Shown here: positions 52,709 through 60,561 of the stretch, in pieces
Layout: each line of letters starts with the position of its first letter
How positions within the stretch are numbered: the stretch's first letter is position 1
From: JAGRAX01 sp041391365
GTDB taxonomy: Bacteria; Bdellovibrionota_G; JALEGL01; JAGRMV01
DNA: 64,000 nt
Assembly (NCBI GenBank): GCA_041391365.1
Contig: JAWKOC010000003.1
Location: forward strand, 310,001 to 374,000
Direction of reading: 5' to 3'
Position numbers and translations under genes: made by a program
The notes under the pieces: generated by a model
What the model saw: the letters and a program-made list of their open reading frames with translations, nothing else
Told to the model about the DNA's origin: nothing
The model's database searches: none

Positions 52709-54211
52709 ATGAGTGAAAAACAAGAAACACCTGCAGAAACCAAAAAAGAAACCTCTACCAAACCCAAAGGCACAACCACAAAGCACGAAATTTCCCTCAA
52801 AGGAAAAAAGTTTGGGTTTGAACTTACAGCGGACTGGATCGAAATCCACGACAAAGAAGTCGAAGATGCTCGCATGTTTTATGCGTATTACAAAACCACT
52901 TCTGCTGTCTCAACTCCACGCCCCCTCACATTTTGTTTCAATGGTGGCCCAGGAGCATCGGCTGTGTTTTTGCATCTTGGACATTGCGGTCCATGGAAGG
53001 TGGATTTGGAAAACGGTGGATACGTTCCCAAAGGTCCGCTCACCTTGATCGAAAATCAATCCACATGGCTAGAGTTTACGGATTTGGTATTTGTGGATCC
53101 CGTGGGTACAGGATTCAGTCGACCCATCCAAGACGATGGCAAAGAAAGCGACAAAACCAAAAAAGACGAAAAAAGATATTACGCCACTGACAAAGACATT
53201 CAGACGCTGTGCAAATTTGTTGCACAATTTTTGAGAGTTCACAAACGATGGGGAAGTCCGATTTATATTGCGGGTGAAAGCTATGGAGGTTTTCGTGTGG
53301 CCAAACTTACACGGCACTTGCAAACCTCAGCCGGGGTGAATTTGGCGGGGGCCATTTTGGTTTCTCCGGCCATTGATTTTTTGGGGTTGACGGGCAGTGA
53401 CTACAATGTCTTGCATTGGGTAGATATTTTTCCCACCTTGGTCAGCGCGGCCTTGTTTCATGGGAAATCCAAACGCTTCAAACAGCATGATCCACAATCT
53501 TTTTCATCCATCGAAGAAGAAGTCGAAGCCTTTGCAAACGGACCGCTTGCGAAATTCCTTTTGTTGGGAGATCGTTTGTCAGAACGAGAAATGGTGGAAA
53601 CTCATCAAATCTTTGCCGACATGACCGGTCTTTCTTTGGAAGAAGTTCTTCAACAAGGAGGTCGAATTGATCATGACTATTTCACCCGAGCGCTGCTCAA
53701 ACACGAGAAAAAAGTCATGGCCTATCACGATGCGTGTTTGACTCTGCATGATCCATTCTATGATCGTAGCACTCGACAAGGTCCAGACCCTTTGTTGGAT
53801 GCGCAAGACAGAGCTTTTGCAACCTGCATGAACTTGCTCATCACCGAAAAATGCAACCTCGATACCCACCTTGAATATCGCTTGCTTCACATGGAAGTGT
53901 TTCAAAACTGGAAAGCTGATGATCAAACACATCCCTATCTTCAGATTTCAAACTCTGCCGATGAGCTTCGATATGGCATGGCCTTGAATCCAAACATGAA
54001 TGTGATGATCACGCACGGGTACCATGATTTTGTGACACCCTACCATGCCTCCAAGAGATTGTTGCATTTGATGAAACTCACACCCGAGCAAAAGAAAAAT
54101 GTATCTTTCAAATGCTATCAGGGTGGACACATGTACTATGTTCGAGATGACTCTCATCAACAGGCTGTGGAAGATGCAAAATCATTTTATCAACCCAAGA
54201 ACTTCCGTTGA
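52709..54211 (+). CDS. S10-family serine carboxypeptidase
   Basis: 500 residues. FCFNGGPGASAVFLHLG (76-92), DLVFVDPVGTGFSRP (125-139), GESYGG with catalytic Ser191, Asp440 in HGYHDFVTPY and His474 in GGHMYY are the S10 carboxypeptidase landmarks in order. The N-terminus is a Lys/Thr/Glu-rich disordered stretch with no signal peptide, so the enzyme is probably cytoplasmic, unlike the secreted or vacuolar eukaryotic enzymes. AGGAG precedes the ATG. The atpZ-like gene follows. Confidence 0.92.
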   Translation: MSEKQETPAETKKETSTKPKGTTTKHEISLKGKKFGFELTADWIEIHDKEVEDARMFYAYYKTTSAVSTPRPLTFCFNGGPGASAVFLHLGHCGPWKVDLENGGYVPKGPLTLIENQSTWLEFTDLVFVDPVGTGFSRPIQDDGKESDKTKKDEKRYYATDKDIQTLCKFVAQFLRVHKRWGSPIYIAGESYGGFRVAKLTRHLQTSAGVNLAGAILVSPAIDFLGLTGSDYNVLHWVDIFPTLVSAALFHGKSKRFKQHDPQSFSSIEEEVEAFANGPLAKFLLLGDRLSEREMVETHQIFADMTGLSLEEVLQQGGRIDHDYFTRALLKHEKKVMAYHDACLTLHDPFYDRSTRQGPDPLLDAQDRAFATCMNLLITEKCNLDTHLEYRLLHMEVFQNWKADDQTHPYLQISNSADELRYGMALNPNMNVMITHGYHDFVTPYHASKRLLHLMKLTPEQKKNVSFKCYQGGHMYYVRDDSHQQAVEDAKSFYQPKNFR

Positions 54212-54242
54212 AAAAGAAACCCAAAGGAGTTTGATTCAATTC

Positions 54243-54455
54243 ATGCGCAATCTTCGATGGGACTTGGTGGTATTGTCGGTGGAAGCCGTTTTGATTCCTA
54301 TTGCGATTGCAGGGGTCGGATTTTTTCTTGGGAGAAAATTTTCGTGGTCACCCTACAGCGAAGGGATTTCCTGTTCGATGGCCGTGGTTTTTGCATTTGT
54401 GTTGTTGAAAATTTTAAATCAAAAATTATCTGAATCAGAAAGTGACCAACCATGA
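54243..54455 (+). CDS. AtpZ/AtpI-like small membrane protein
   Basis: 70 residues from the ATG at 54243 (AAAGGAG lies 13 nt upstream); an ATG at 54174 would add 23 residues and overlap the carboxypeptidase gene. Two membrane helices (about 11-29 and 41-58) joined by a GRKFSW loop. Its place just before atpI, with an ATGA overlap, is that of AtpZ/Gene X, proposed to help assemble the c-ring or import Mg2+ or Ca2+. The sequence itself is only weakly diagnostic. Confidence 0.7.
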   Translation: MRNLRWDLVVLSVEAVLIPIAIAGVGFFLGRKFSWSPYSEGISCSMAVVFAFVLLKILNQKLSESESDQP

Positions 54456-54862
54456 ACGACACAACACCTTTGTTTGCCTCCATCAAAAGCAGTCTTATGT
54501 GGAGTTTTGTGTTGTCGGCCTTGAGCAGCGGTGTGGTCATGGTGCTTGGATCTCGTGATTTGTTTGTTTCGTATTTGGTGGGGCTTTTGCTGATGACCGT
54601 AAATTTTTATGCCATTTATGTCTTGGGAAAAAATCTGATTTCTCGGGACGAAGCGGCTCGTCAGGAAGACTCGGAAGAAGACAAACAAACCAAAATTTTT
54701 GGTCTGTTTTCCCTGCTTTTTCTGGTCAAAATGGGGCTTCTTTTTGCGGGGGTCTATGTTTGCGTAGCCGTTCTGGGCCTGGATTCCCTGGGTTTGGGAT
54801 TGGGTATTTTTTCTCTCATCATTTTTCTTTGTGTGGTTGCAGCCGCCCGTTATTTGAGGTAA
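54452..54862 (+). CDS. atpI: ATP synthase subunit I
   Basis: 136 residues, four membrane helices, with a charged loop between helices 2 and 3 (EAARQEDSEEDKQTK). It resembles AtpI in SYLVGLLLMTVNFYAIYVLG and in its position ahead of atpB. AtpI assists c-ring assembly. ATGA overlap with the atpZ-like gene and 12 nt before atpB. Confidence 0.82.
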   Translation: MNDTTPLFASIKSSLMWSFVLSALSSGVVMVLGSRDLFVSYLVGLLLMTVNFYAIYVLGKNLISRDEAARQEDSEEDKQTKIFGLFSLLFLVKMGLLFAGVYVCVAVLGLDSLGLGLGIFSLIIFLCVVAAARYLR

Positions 54863-54874
54863 GACACGCCCTCA

Positions 54875-55627
54875 ATGAATCACCATCCATTTACATGGTT
54901 CGAGCATTTGCTGCCCGGCGTAACACATGAAAATCTTCATATGTTTACCGCTGGCTTCATTGCCATGCTTTTGGGTGTGGCCGCGTTTGTGGTTTACCCC
55001 CGGATGAAACATGCGGCCATGGCTGTGGTGCCTGATGGTCACCTGAGTTTGCGTAATTTTTTTGAACTGCTTGTAGGCATGCTCGATGAATTGGCCAAGG
55101 ATGTGATTGGCCACGACAGCCGAAAGTATCTTCCCTTTATTGGGACCATGTTCATTTTTATCTTTTTTTCGAACCTGGTTGGTTTGGTTCCTGGGTTTCT
55201 CCCTCCCACCGAAACGTGGGTGATGGGAGCTTCGATTGCCACCATTTCGTTCATCGCTTTCAATTACTTTGGTTTTCGGGAGCATGGGTTGGGTTATTTC
55301 AATCATTTTGTTGCACCCATTTCCCTCAAAGGCCTCAAAAATCCCATTGCCTGGTTTTTGGTGTTCATTGCCTTGCTGGCCTTTCAAGTTCTTTTTGTGA
55401 GTGTTGAATCCATCAGTATGTTTTTGCGCCCTGTCACCCTTTCCATTCGACTTTTGGTCAACATCACGGCCGACCACAAAATTTTGGAAGTGTTTGGATC
55501 CATGGTTCCGTATTTGGTGCCCATTCCCGTGATGATTTTGGGGATTTTTGTTTCTTTTATGCAAGCTTTTATTTTCACGATGCTGACCATGGTGTATATC
55601 TCCATGTCGGTTTCGCACGATCACTAA
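54875..55627 (+). CDS. atpB: ATP synthase F0 subunit a
   Basis: Proton or ion channel subunit, 250 residues with five or six membrane helices. The essential Arg lies in VTLSIRLLVNITADH (about residues 188-202), in a region that reads SLRLFGNMFAGH-like in other bacteria. Family segments FIGTMFIFIFFSNLVGLVPG and LGIFVSFMQAFIFTMLTMVY are clear. Part of the F0 operon atpZ-I-B-E, far from the F1/stalk operon at the left edge. Confidence 0.96.
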   Translation: MNHHPFTWFEHLLPGVTHENLHMFTAGFIAMLLGVAAFVVYPRMKHAAMAVVPDGHLSLRNFFELLVGMLDELAKDVIGHDSRKYLPFIGTMFIFIFFSNLVGLVPGFLPPTETWVMGASIATISFIAFNYFGFREHGLGYFNHFVAPISLKGLKNPIAWFLVFIALLAFQVLFVSVESISMFLRPVTLSIRLLVNITADHKILEVFGSMVPYLVPIPVMILGIFVSFMQAFIFTMLTMVYISMSVSHDH

Positions 55628-55650
55628 TAGAAATAAGGAGAAAGAAAACA

Positions 55651-55986
55651 ATGGTACATCGAAAATACATGAGTGTGGCTTTTGCAGCCTTTGCAGCGTT
55701 GTTCGCAGCAAGCGCATTTGGTGCAGATGCTGAAGTGATCCGACCTGATTTGGTTGGAAACATCAAAACCTGGTTGGCTGTGGCCGCAGGATTTGGAATG
55801 GCGATCGCAACCTTTGGGGGTGCCATCGGTCAGTCCAAAGCCATCGCAGCAGCACTGGACGGCATTGCCCGTAACCCAGGTGCACAAAACAAAATCTTCA
55901 TTCCTATGATCGTAGGTTTGGCTTTGATTGAGTCTCTGGTTCTTTTCACCTTTTTGGTGGCCTCTGGTTTGGCTGGAAAAATCTAA
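55651..55986 (+). CDS. atpE: ATP synthase F0 subunit c
   Basis: c-ring proteolipid, 111 residues, longer than usual because of an N-terminal hydrophobic leader (MVHRKYMSVAFAAFAALFAA, cleavable after FGA). The two hairpin helices follow with the polar loop ARNPGA. Ion-site residues: Gln61 (GAIGQSKA) and Glu94-Ser95 (LIESL), which line up with Gln32, Glu65 and Ser66 of Ilyobacter Na+-type c; Thr67 is Leu. Ion specificity cannot be decided from this. Confidence 0.95.
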   Translation: MVHRKYMSVAFAAFAALFAASAFGADAEVIRPDLVGNIKTWLAVAAGFGMAIATFGGAIGQSKAIAAALDGIARNPGAQNKIFIPMIVGLALIESLVLFTFLVASGLAGKI

Positions 55987-56014
55987 GCCTTCCAAGACGT
56001 TTGGTTAAAATCAC

Positions 56015-57139
56015 ATGGCAACCAAACGAGATTACTATGAAATTCTTTCGGTCTCTGTTTCATCGACAGAGACCGAAATCAAAAAAGCCTATCGCACGGT
56101 CGCGAAACAATATCATCCCGATTTGAATCCGGGCAACGAAGAAGCCGCAGAGAAATTCAAAGAAGCGTCCGAAGCGTATGAGGTCTTGCGCGATCCTCAA
56201 AAACGAAAAATCTATGATCAATATGGCCACGAAGGTCTCTCTGGAAGAGGCTTTTCGGGGTTCTCATCCACCGAAGATATTTTTTCCAACTTTGGAGATA
56301 TTTTCGATTCTTTTTTCGGATTCGGCCGCTCGGGCCAACGAGGCCGAGCCGATGGACCGCGCAAAGGTCGCGATTTGCAAATGCAACTTGAGCTCACGCT
56401 TTCGGAAGTGGTGTTTGGTAGCACCAAAACATTGGATGTAGAAAAATCTCAAGACTGTTCCACATGCAAAGGAGATGGCGCCAAGCCAGGCCATGCACCC
56501 ACGACGTGCCCGACCTGCCAAGGATACGGACAAGTCCAACAAAACCGAGGGTTTTTGTCCATCGCGACCACCTGTCCAGAATGTGGAGGAAAAGGTCGCG
56601 TGATCAGTGATCCATGTACGGACTGTTTTGGAAAAGGCCGAATTTCATCGCCCAAGAGCATCGAAGTCAACATCCCTGCGGGTGTGGATGAAGGCATGAA
56701 CATCCGAGTCAGTGGTCAGGGTGAAGGCGGATACCAAGGCGGTCCCGATGGAGATCTCTATGTCATGGTGGCTGTTCGCGAGGAGCCCAATTTTGCAAGG
56801 CAAGAGGATCATCTTTATACACAGCTGTCGGTTGGAATGGTCCAAGCGTGTTTGGGTGCATCGGTCACGGTCAAGACTTTGGACGGAGAAGAAAAGATTG
56901 AGATTCCTCGGGCCAGTCAAAACGGAGACGTTCTCACGCTTTCGGGCAAGGGTGTTCCCAATTTGCGCAATGGCCGCAGAGGCAATTTGTATGTGGAGAT
57001 TCACATGCTGGTTCCCAAGCGGTTGACCCATAAGCAAGAGCAGCTTCTTCGAGATTTTGCCCAGGAGTCGGGAGAGTCAGTCTCCGCCCCCAAAGAAAGT
57101 TTTTTGAGCAAACTCAAAAACAAGACCAAAAAAAAATAA
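56015..57139 (+). CDS. dnaJ: chaperone protein DnaJ
   Basis: 374 residues: J domain with YHPDLNPG (HPD motif), Gly/Phe-rich linker (GFGRSGQRGRADG), four CxxCxGxG zinc-binding repeats (CSTCKGDG, CPTCQGYG, CPECGGKG, CTDCFGKG), then the substrate-binding C-terminal domains. Co-chaperone of DnaK in the cytoplasm. It begins 28 nt after atpE, an unusual neighbour; dnaK is not in the window. Confidence 0.97.
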   Translation: MATKRDYYEILSVSVSSTETEIKKAYRTVAKQYHPDLNPGNEEAAEKFKEASEAYEVLRDPQKRKIYDQYGHEGLSGRGFSGFSSTEDIFSNFGDIFDSFFGFGRSGQRGRADGPRKGRDLQMQLELTLSEVVFGSTKTLDVEKSQDCSTCKGDGAKPGHAPTTCPTCQGYGQVQQNRGFLSIATTCPECGGKGRVISDPCTDCFGKGRISSPKSIEVNIPAGVDEGMNIRVSGQGEGGYQGGPDGDLYVMVAVREEPNFARQEDHLYTQLSVGMVQACLGASVTVKTLDGEEKIEIPRASQNGDVLTLSGKGVPNLRNGRRGNLYVEIHMLVPKRLTHKQEQLLRDFAQESGESVSAPKESFLSKLKNKTKKK

Positions 57140-57170
57140 CCCCTCCATTTCACAATCACCTAACATGCTG

Positions 57171-57404
57171 TTTTTATGGGTGATTTGGTTCGTTTCAAAA
57201 AAACATGAAGGCAGTTGACACACTCGAAACAAACATGTTAGCAATTGCATCATTACACATTGTTGGGGGGATTTATGAAAAAACATTTGTTGATGGTAGG
57301 CCTGATTTCTTGTGGCATGTTGATGCATGCATCGGCGCAAGCTCAAGTTCCCAGACCTTTGCAACCCAAAAGTTCGGAAGCATCAAGCAACCTTCAAGGA
57401 GATG
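57171..57404 (+). repeat. duplicated promoter and signal-peptide module, copy A
   Basis: Copy A of a module repeated at 57778-58013. Upstream DNA, the -35/-10 promoter elements, the ribosome site and the first about 43 codons are nearly identical in the two copies; after that the genes are unrelated. The boundary is sharp near residue 43 (SSEASSNLQGD in this copy). Confidence 0.85.
57215..57243 (+). promoter_or_regulatory. promoter of the 57275 gene
   Basis: TTGACA at 57215-57220, a 17-bp spacer and TTAGCA at 57238-57243. The same element recurs 607 bp downstream in copy B with only a few changes in the spacer, which supports function. The -10 is a weak match. Confidence 0.6.
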
Positions 57405-57766
57405 CGGCAAATTCGAACGGTTGGTTTCGTATCCTTGATGAATATAAAAAACTCATTGTTGAAATAGATAGTACGTCTCTGAGCTATGTCATTTGCAATC
57501 CAGCCATTGAAAAAAATGGTTGCTCTGAATTGTATTCGGTTGACGTTACTCCGTACACACGAGGCGGTGAAACCTACGGAAGAGAAATTTCTATCACAAA
57601 CATTGAGTCGGGTGAATCCGTGGAAATCTTCCGAGGCATGCCCCAGAGTGGCACACTCATTGGAAGATCAGGTTGGAAGATAGATTCAATGTCTGAGGAT
57701 TCGATGGATCGTGTAACGTTGAGAGTAAATTCAGGAGGCACGCAAGCGATTCTTCTGACCGAATGA
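57275..57766 (+). CDS. secreted protein with duplicated N-terminal module (copy A)
   Basis: 163 residues; signal peptide MKKHLLMVGLISCGMLMHAS with cleavage after AQA near residue 23. The next residues, PLQPKSSEASSNLQGD, are almost the same as in the following gene. The remaining about 120 residues are beta-rich with two cysteines (VICNPA and NGCSEL) and have no match in the neighbour. GGGGGG ribosome site. Function unknown; located in the envelope or outside the cell by inference. Confidence 0.78.
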   Translation: MKKHLLMVGLISCGMLMHASAQAQVPRPLQPKSSEASSNLQGDAANSNGWFRILDEYKKLIVEIDSTSLSYVICNPAIEKNGCSELYSVDVTPYTRGGETYGREISITNIESGESVEIFRGMPQSGTLIGRSGWKIDSMSEDSMDRVTLRVNSGGTQAILLTE

Positions 57767-57777
57767 CACCACAAATT

Positions 57778-58013
57778 TTTTTGTGGGTGATTTGGCTTGT
57801 TTCAAAAAAACGCAAAGGCAGTTGACACACTTGAAACAAACGTGTTAGCTAAATGAATAATTAATCATTTTTAAGGGGGATTTATGAAAAAACATTTGTT
57901 GATGGTAGGCCTGATTTCTTGTGGCGTGTTGATGCACTCATCGGCGCAAGCGCAAGATCGAAAACCTTTTCAACCCTACAGTTCGGAAGCATCAAGCAAC
58001 CTTGAAGGAGATC
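57778..58013 (+). repeat. duplicated promoter and signal-peptide module, copy B
   Basis: Second copy of the module at 57171-57404. The non-coding part matches at an offset of 607 bp and the coding part at 609 bp, so the leaders differ by a small indel. The leader between the promoter and the ribosome site is the least conserved piece. Confidence 0.85.
57822..57850 (+). promoter_or_regulatory. promoter of the 57884 gene
   Basis: TTGACA at 57822-57827, 17-bp spacer, TTAGCT at 57845-57850, the counterpart of the promoter in copy A. Confidence 0.6.
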
Positions 58014-58357
58014 AGACCAACGCTCAGTCTGTGATTGTCGATCTTACAAGTACCAACGAACTGTCCATGTATTTGGATATGAATGCTAAAACGACCTCAA
58101 AGGGTCAAAAAGTTTATAACGTAACTGTAAAAAACCAAGCCAAAGCCCAGCTTTTGGAAAACAATGACATTGATACAGCATCCATCGTGATTCAATTTCA
58201 AATCACAGACAAAGAAGGTGCGATTTCAACATTCGAACAGTTGAAAAAATTTGATTTGTTGAAGGCCTTGGCCAAAGAGAATGGTGTTGTGTACATCACG
58301 CCCACTCGATACAACCAAATGGTAGCATTGCGTAGACCAAACCGAAAAGACTATTAG
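57884..58357 (+). CDS. secreted protein with duplicated N-terminal module (copy B)
   Basis: 157 residues; signal peptide MKKHLLMVGLISCGVLMHSS, then KPFQPYSSEASSNLEGD. The C-terminal about 115 residues (for example VIVDLTSTNELSMYLDMNAK) differ fully from copy A and lack cysteine. A GGGGGA ribosome site precedes the ATG. Same architecture of a constant head and a variable body. Function unknown. Confidence 0.78.
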   Translation: MKKHLLMVGLISCGVLMHSSAQAQDRKPFQPYSSEASSNLEGDQTNAQSVIVDLTSTNELSMYLDMNAKTTSKGQKVYNVTVKNQAKAQLLENNDIDTASIVIQFQITDKEGAISTFEQLKKFDLLKALAKENGVVYITPTRYNQMVALRRPNRKDY

Positions 58358-58406
58358 TCATAACAAAAATCATTCAACAATCGTTGGTGAAAGTCAGAGG
58401 GGAAAA

Positions 58407-58865
58407 ATGAAAAACTATGTGATGATGGTGATGGTGGTGGCTGTTGGTTTTTCTACGCCATGTTTTGCACAGCAAGGGTTGGGAATGATTCTTCCAACAG
58501 ATTCTTATCCTGCACTGGCATGGAACGATCCGTACATTGACCAAGATGATACAGAGCCATATGTGCTGGATTTGTCGAAGACCGATTTTGTTCTTCAATC
58601 TGGGAAAAAATCAGCCTACGGTGCATCGTATGTATTTGTGAGAAAATCTGAAAACACCGTGCAGCGTGTGAATGTTGTGGTTAAGTTTGATTCACGCGAA
58701 AATTTTTCTTCCAAGGTGAACGAAGAACCCATCGCAGAAATCACTGTAGATGGAATTGTGACCATAGAGTATGATGTTCAAATTTCTTGCAATGCTGCTT
58801 CGTTTGAAAGGTTTTTAAACACCAAACGAACACACATTTCCAACGAACGAATGAAAGATTTTTGA
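58407..58865 (+). CDS. secreted protein of unknown function
   Basis: 152 residues; signal peptide MKNYVMMVMVVAVGFSTPCF, cleavage after FA near residue 21. The mature part looks like a small beta-sandwich (YGASYVFVRKSENTVQRVNV) with one further Cys near the end. It lies 49 nt after copy B on the same strand, with a GAGGGGA ribosome site. Not recognised. Confidence 0.7.
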   Translation: MKNYVMMVMVVAVGFSTPCFAQQGLGMILPTDSYPALAWNDPYIDQDDTEPYVLDLSKTDFVLQSGKKSAYGASYVFVRKSENTVQRVNVVVKFDSRENFSSKVNEEPIAEITVDGIVTIEYDVQISCNAASFERFLNTKRTHISNERMKDF

Positions 58866-58925
58866 TTTCTCACCAAATCGAGGGTATCTTTTGTTTGTTT
58901 TTTGACGAAAGGAAGAACAAACAAT

Positions 58926-59330
58926 ATGAAAATATGGATGATATGCCTGGTGGCATGTGTGGTAGGCAGCCTGAGCGTGGCGGATGCGCAGCAGACTCCT
59001 GACAAGACCGGGGTGTTTTCTATAGACTTGCTTGCATTGGATCAAAGCATTCTTGATACCTTCGACATTACGTATCAATCAAACAAAGAAATCATTTTTT
59101 CGTTTTGGATGCCTTTGTCCGAAAAATTTCCCGAAGGGATCTACAGAGTAAATTTGGATTTGCTCGATGAAGACGGTCAGACTCGAACTCGATCCTTGGG
59201 GATCCCAGGTTCTTCCATTACCTTGACGGTGAAATGTGAAAAAAGCGAAGACAACGAAGAAGAATATTCTTGTTACCGAAATCAAATTTTGACAGAGGCT
59301 CAGCACACTGAGCTGCTCAAAAAACTATAA
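58926..59330 (+). CDS. small secreted protein of unknown function
   Basis: 134 residues; signal peptide MKIWMICLVACVVGSLSVAD with cleavage after DA near residue 21. Two cysteines in VKCEKS and YSCYRN. The fourth of four secreted genes in a row between dnaJ and mscL. Ribosome site AGGA about 13 nt upstream. A terminator hairpin follows 30 nt after the stop. Not recognised. Confidence 0.7.
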   Translation: MKIWMICLVACVVGSLSVADAQQTPDKTGVFSIDLLALDQSILDTFDITYQSNKEIIFSFWMPLSEKFPEGIYRVNLDLLDEDGQTRTRSLGIPGSSITLTVKCEKSEDNEEEYSCYRNQILTEAQHTELLKKL

Positions 59331-59360
59331 AACAAAGATCACAAAAAACTCGTTCAACAA

Positions 59361-59391
59361 AAAAGGGCGACTGATTTCAGCCGCCCTTTTT
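59361..59391. terminator. bidirectional intrinsic terminator
   Basis: AAAAGGGCG pairs with CGCCCTTTT around an inner CTGA/TCAG stem and small loop. A-run on the left and T-run on the right make it work in both directions, ending the 58926 gene and the converging mscL. Confidence 0.88.
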
Positions 59392-59412
59392 TGTAACAGA
59401 TTGTTGCTTTGA

Positions 59413-59832
59413 CTATGCTTTTTTCAGCAAATCTCGAATCTCTTCGAGCAAAACTTCTTGTTTGGGAGGAGCGGTGGGCGCAGCCTCTTCTTTTTTCTTA
59501 AGACTATTCATTCCTTTGACCACCATGAACAGGGCAAAAGAAATGATCAAAAAACTCACCACTGTGTTGAAAAAGCTACCGTAGTTCAAGGTTACAGCCC
59601 CTGCATTTTGCGCAGCTGTCAACGTGGAATAAGCCCCTCCGGCGGCGCCATCTTTGAGAACAAAGAACAGATTGCTAAAATCCACACCACCCAAGGCCAA
59701 TCCAATGGGAGGCATGATGATGTCAGAGACAAGAGATTTGACAATGGTGCCAAACGCAGCTCCCACAACAATACCTACGGCCATATCGACCATGTTGCCT
59801 TTGACCGCAAACTCTTTGAATTCTTTTAACAT
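59413..59832 (-). CDS. mscL: large-conductance mechanosensitive channel
   Basis: 139 residues, normal for MscL. MLKEFKEFAVKGNMVDMAVG and VGAAFGTIVKSLVSDIIMPP form the pore helix; a periplasmic loop, second helix (VVSFLIISFALFMVVKGMNS) and cytoplasmic helix follow. Osmotic safety valve in the inner membrane. An upstream in-frame ATG would add 14 residues not found in the family. It shares 160 bp upstream with a divergent OmpA-like gene. Confidence 0.97.
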   Translation of the reverse strand: MLKEFKEFAVKGNMVDMAVGIVVGAAFGTIVKSLVSDIIMPPIGLALGGVDFSNLFFVLKDGAAGGAYSTLTAAQNAGAVTLNYGSFFNTVVSFLIISFALFMVVKGMNSLKKKEEAAPTAPPKQEVLLEEIRDLLKKA

Positions 59833-59992
59833 TGGGAATCTCCTTGGTTGTTGATGAAAAACGAGCGGATTCAAACAGATTTGAATGTATTTGGCAAGGT
59901 TTCCTCAGTCCTGACAATCCATAGCCGAGGCCCAATGAGTGGGATAAAATAGATAGTGCTTTGGTTCCCAAGAAGCTATAATTCGAGGTGCT

Positions 59993-60493
59993 ATGAACAA
60001 GATGATCACGCTGGGAGTATTGCTGCTAGGTTTGGTTGGAAGCCCACGAATTCTGCATTCTCAAGAACTTGGTTTGGAAAAACCTCTTGAGCAAAAATCT
60101 CTCAAAAAAATCAAAGGGAATGATTTGCCTGTTGTGATTGAATGGGAATCGGTTTCGACGTTTTCATCCAATACAGATGTTTTGACCAAATCTGCGTTGG
60201 ATTTTCTTCAAAAAGTGGCTGAGAAACTGGTACAGATGTCGGATGAAACCTACATTTTGATCGATACGCAGGCCAAAGATTTTCAAGACCCTGTCCTCAA
60301 TCTCAATTTGGCCATTGCCAGAGCCATGGCGATCGAAGAAATTTTGTCCACCCATGGGATCGAGAAAAAAAGAATTTACTTCAGTGGACAAAACCACACA
60401 GAATTTGAAACACCTGTCCCTCAGTTGACATTGATCCATCAAGCTCAGTGGAAAAAATTTGAGGAAAAGATTACCAAAACCTTTGGCGAGTAA
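59993..60493 (+). CDS. secreted OmpA-C-like protein
   Basis: 166 residues; signal peptide MNKMITLGVLLLGLVGSPRI, cleavage near HSQ (residue 23). The region from about 57 (FSSNTDVLTKSALDFLQKVA) to about 130 (NLAIARAMAIEEIL, then RIYFSG) has the pattern of the OmpA peptidoglycan-binding domain, but the Asp/Arg pair that binds diaminopimelate is not clear. Single-domain; no outer-membrane barrel or lipobox. Converges on sdhB. Confidence 0.68.
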   Translation: MNKMITLGVLLLGLVGSPRILHSQELGLEKPLEQKSLKKIKGNDLPVVIEWESVSTFSSNTDVLTKSALDFLQKVAEKLVQMSDETYILIDTQAKDFQDPVLNLNLAIARAMAIEEILSTHGIEKKRIYFSGQNHTEFETPVPQLTLIHQAQWKKFEEKITKTFGE

Positions 60494-60505
60494 AATGAAT
60501 ATTCT

Positions 60506-60519
60506 CTCCCTTCAGGGAG
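60506..60519. terminator. weak hairpin between convergent genes
   Basis: CTCCC-TTCA-GGGAG stem between the OmpA-like gene and sdhB, with a five-T run 6 nt further on. Short stem, so only a possible terminator. Confidence 0.35.
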
Positions 60520-60561
60520 TCGGCATTTTTGATTTCGAACTCGCAAATCTATTGTAAAACT

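Noticed and set aside
54872..55717. 281-codon minus-strand ORF
   Set aside because: Antisense to atpB, with a His/Asn/Lys-rich product typical of a shadow.
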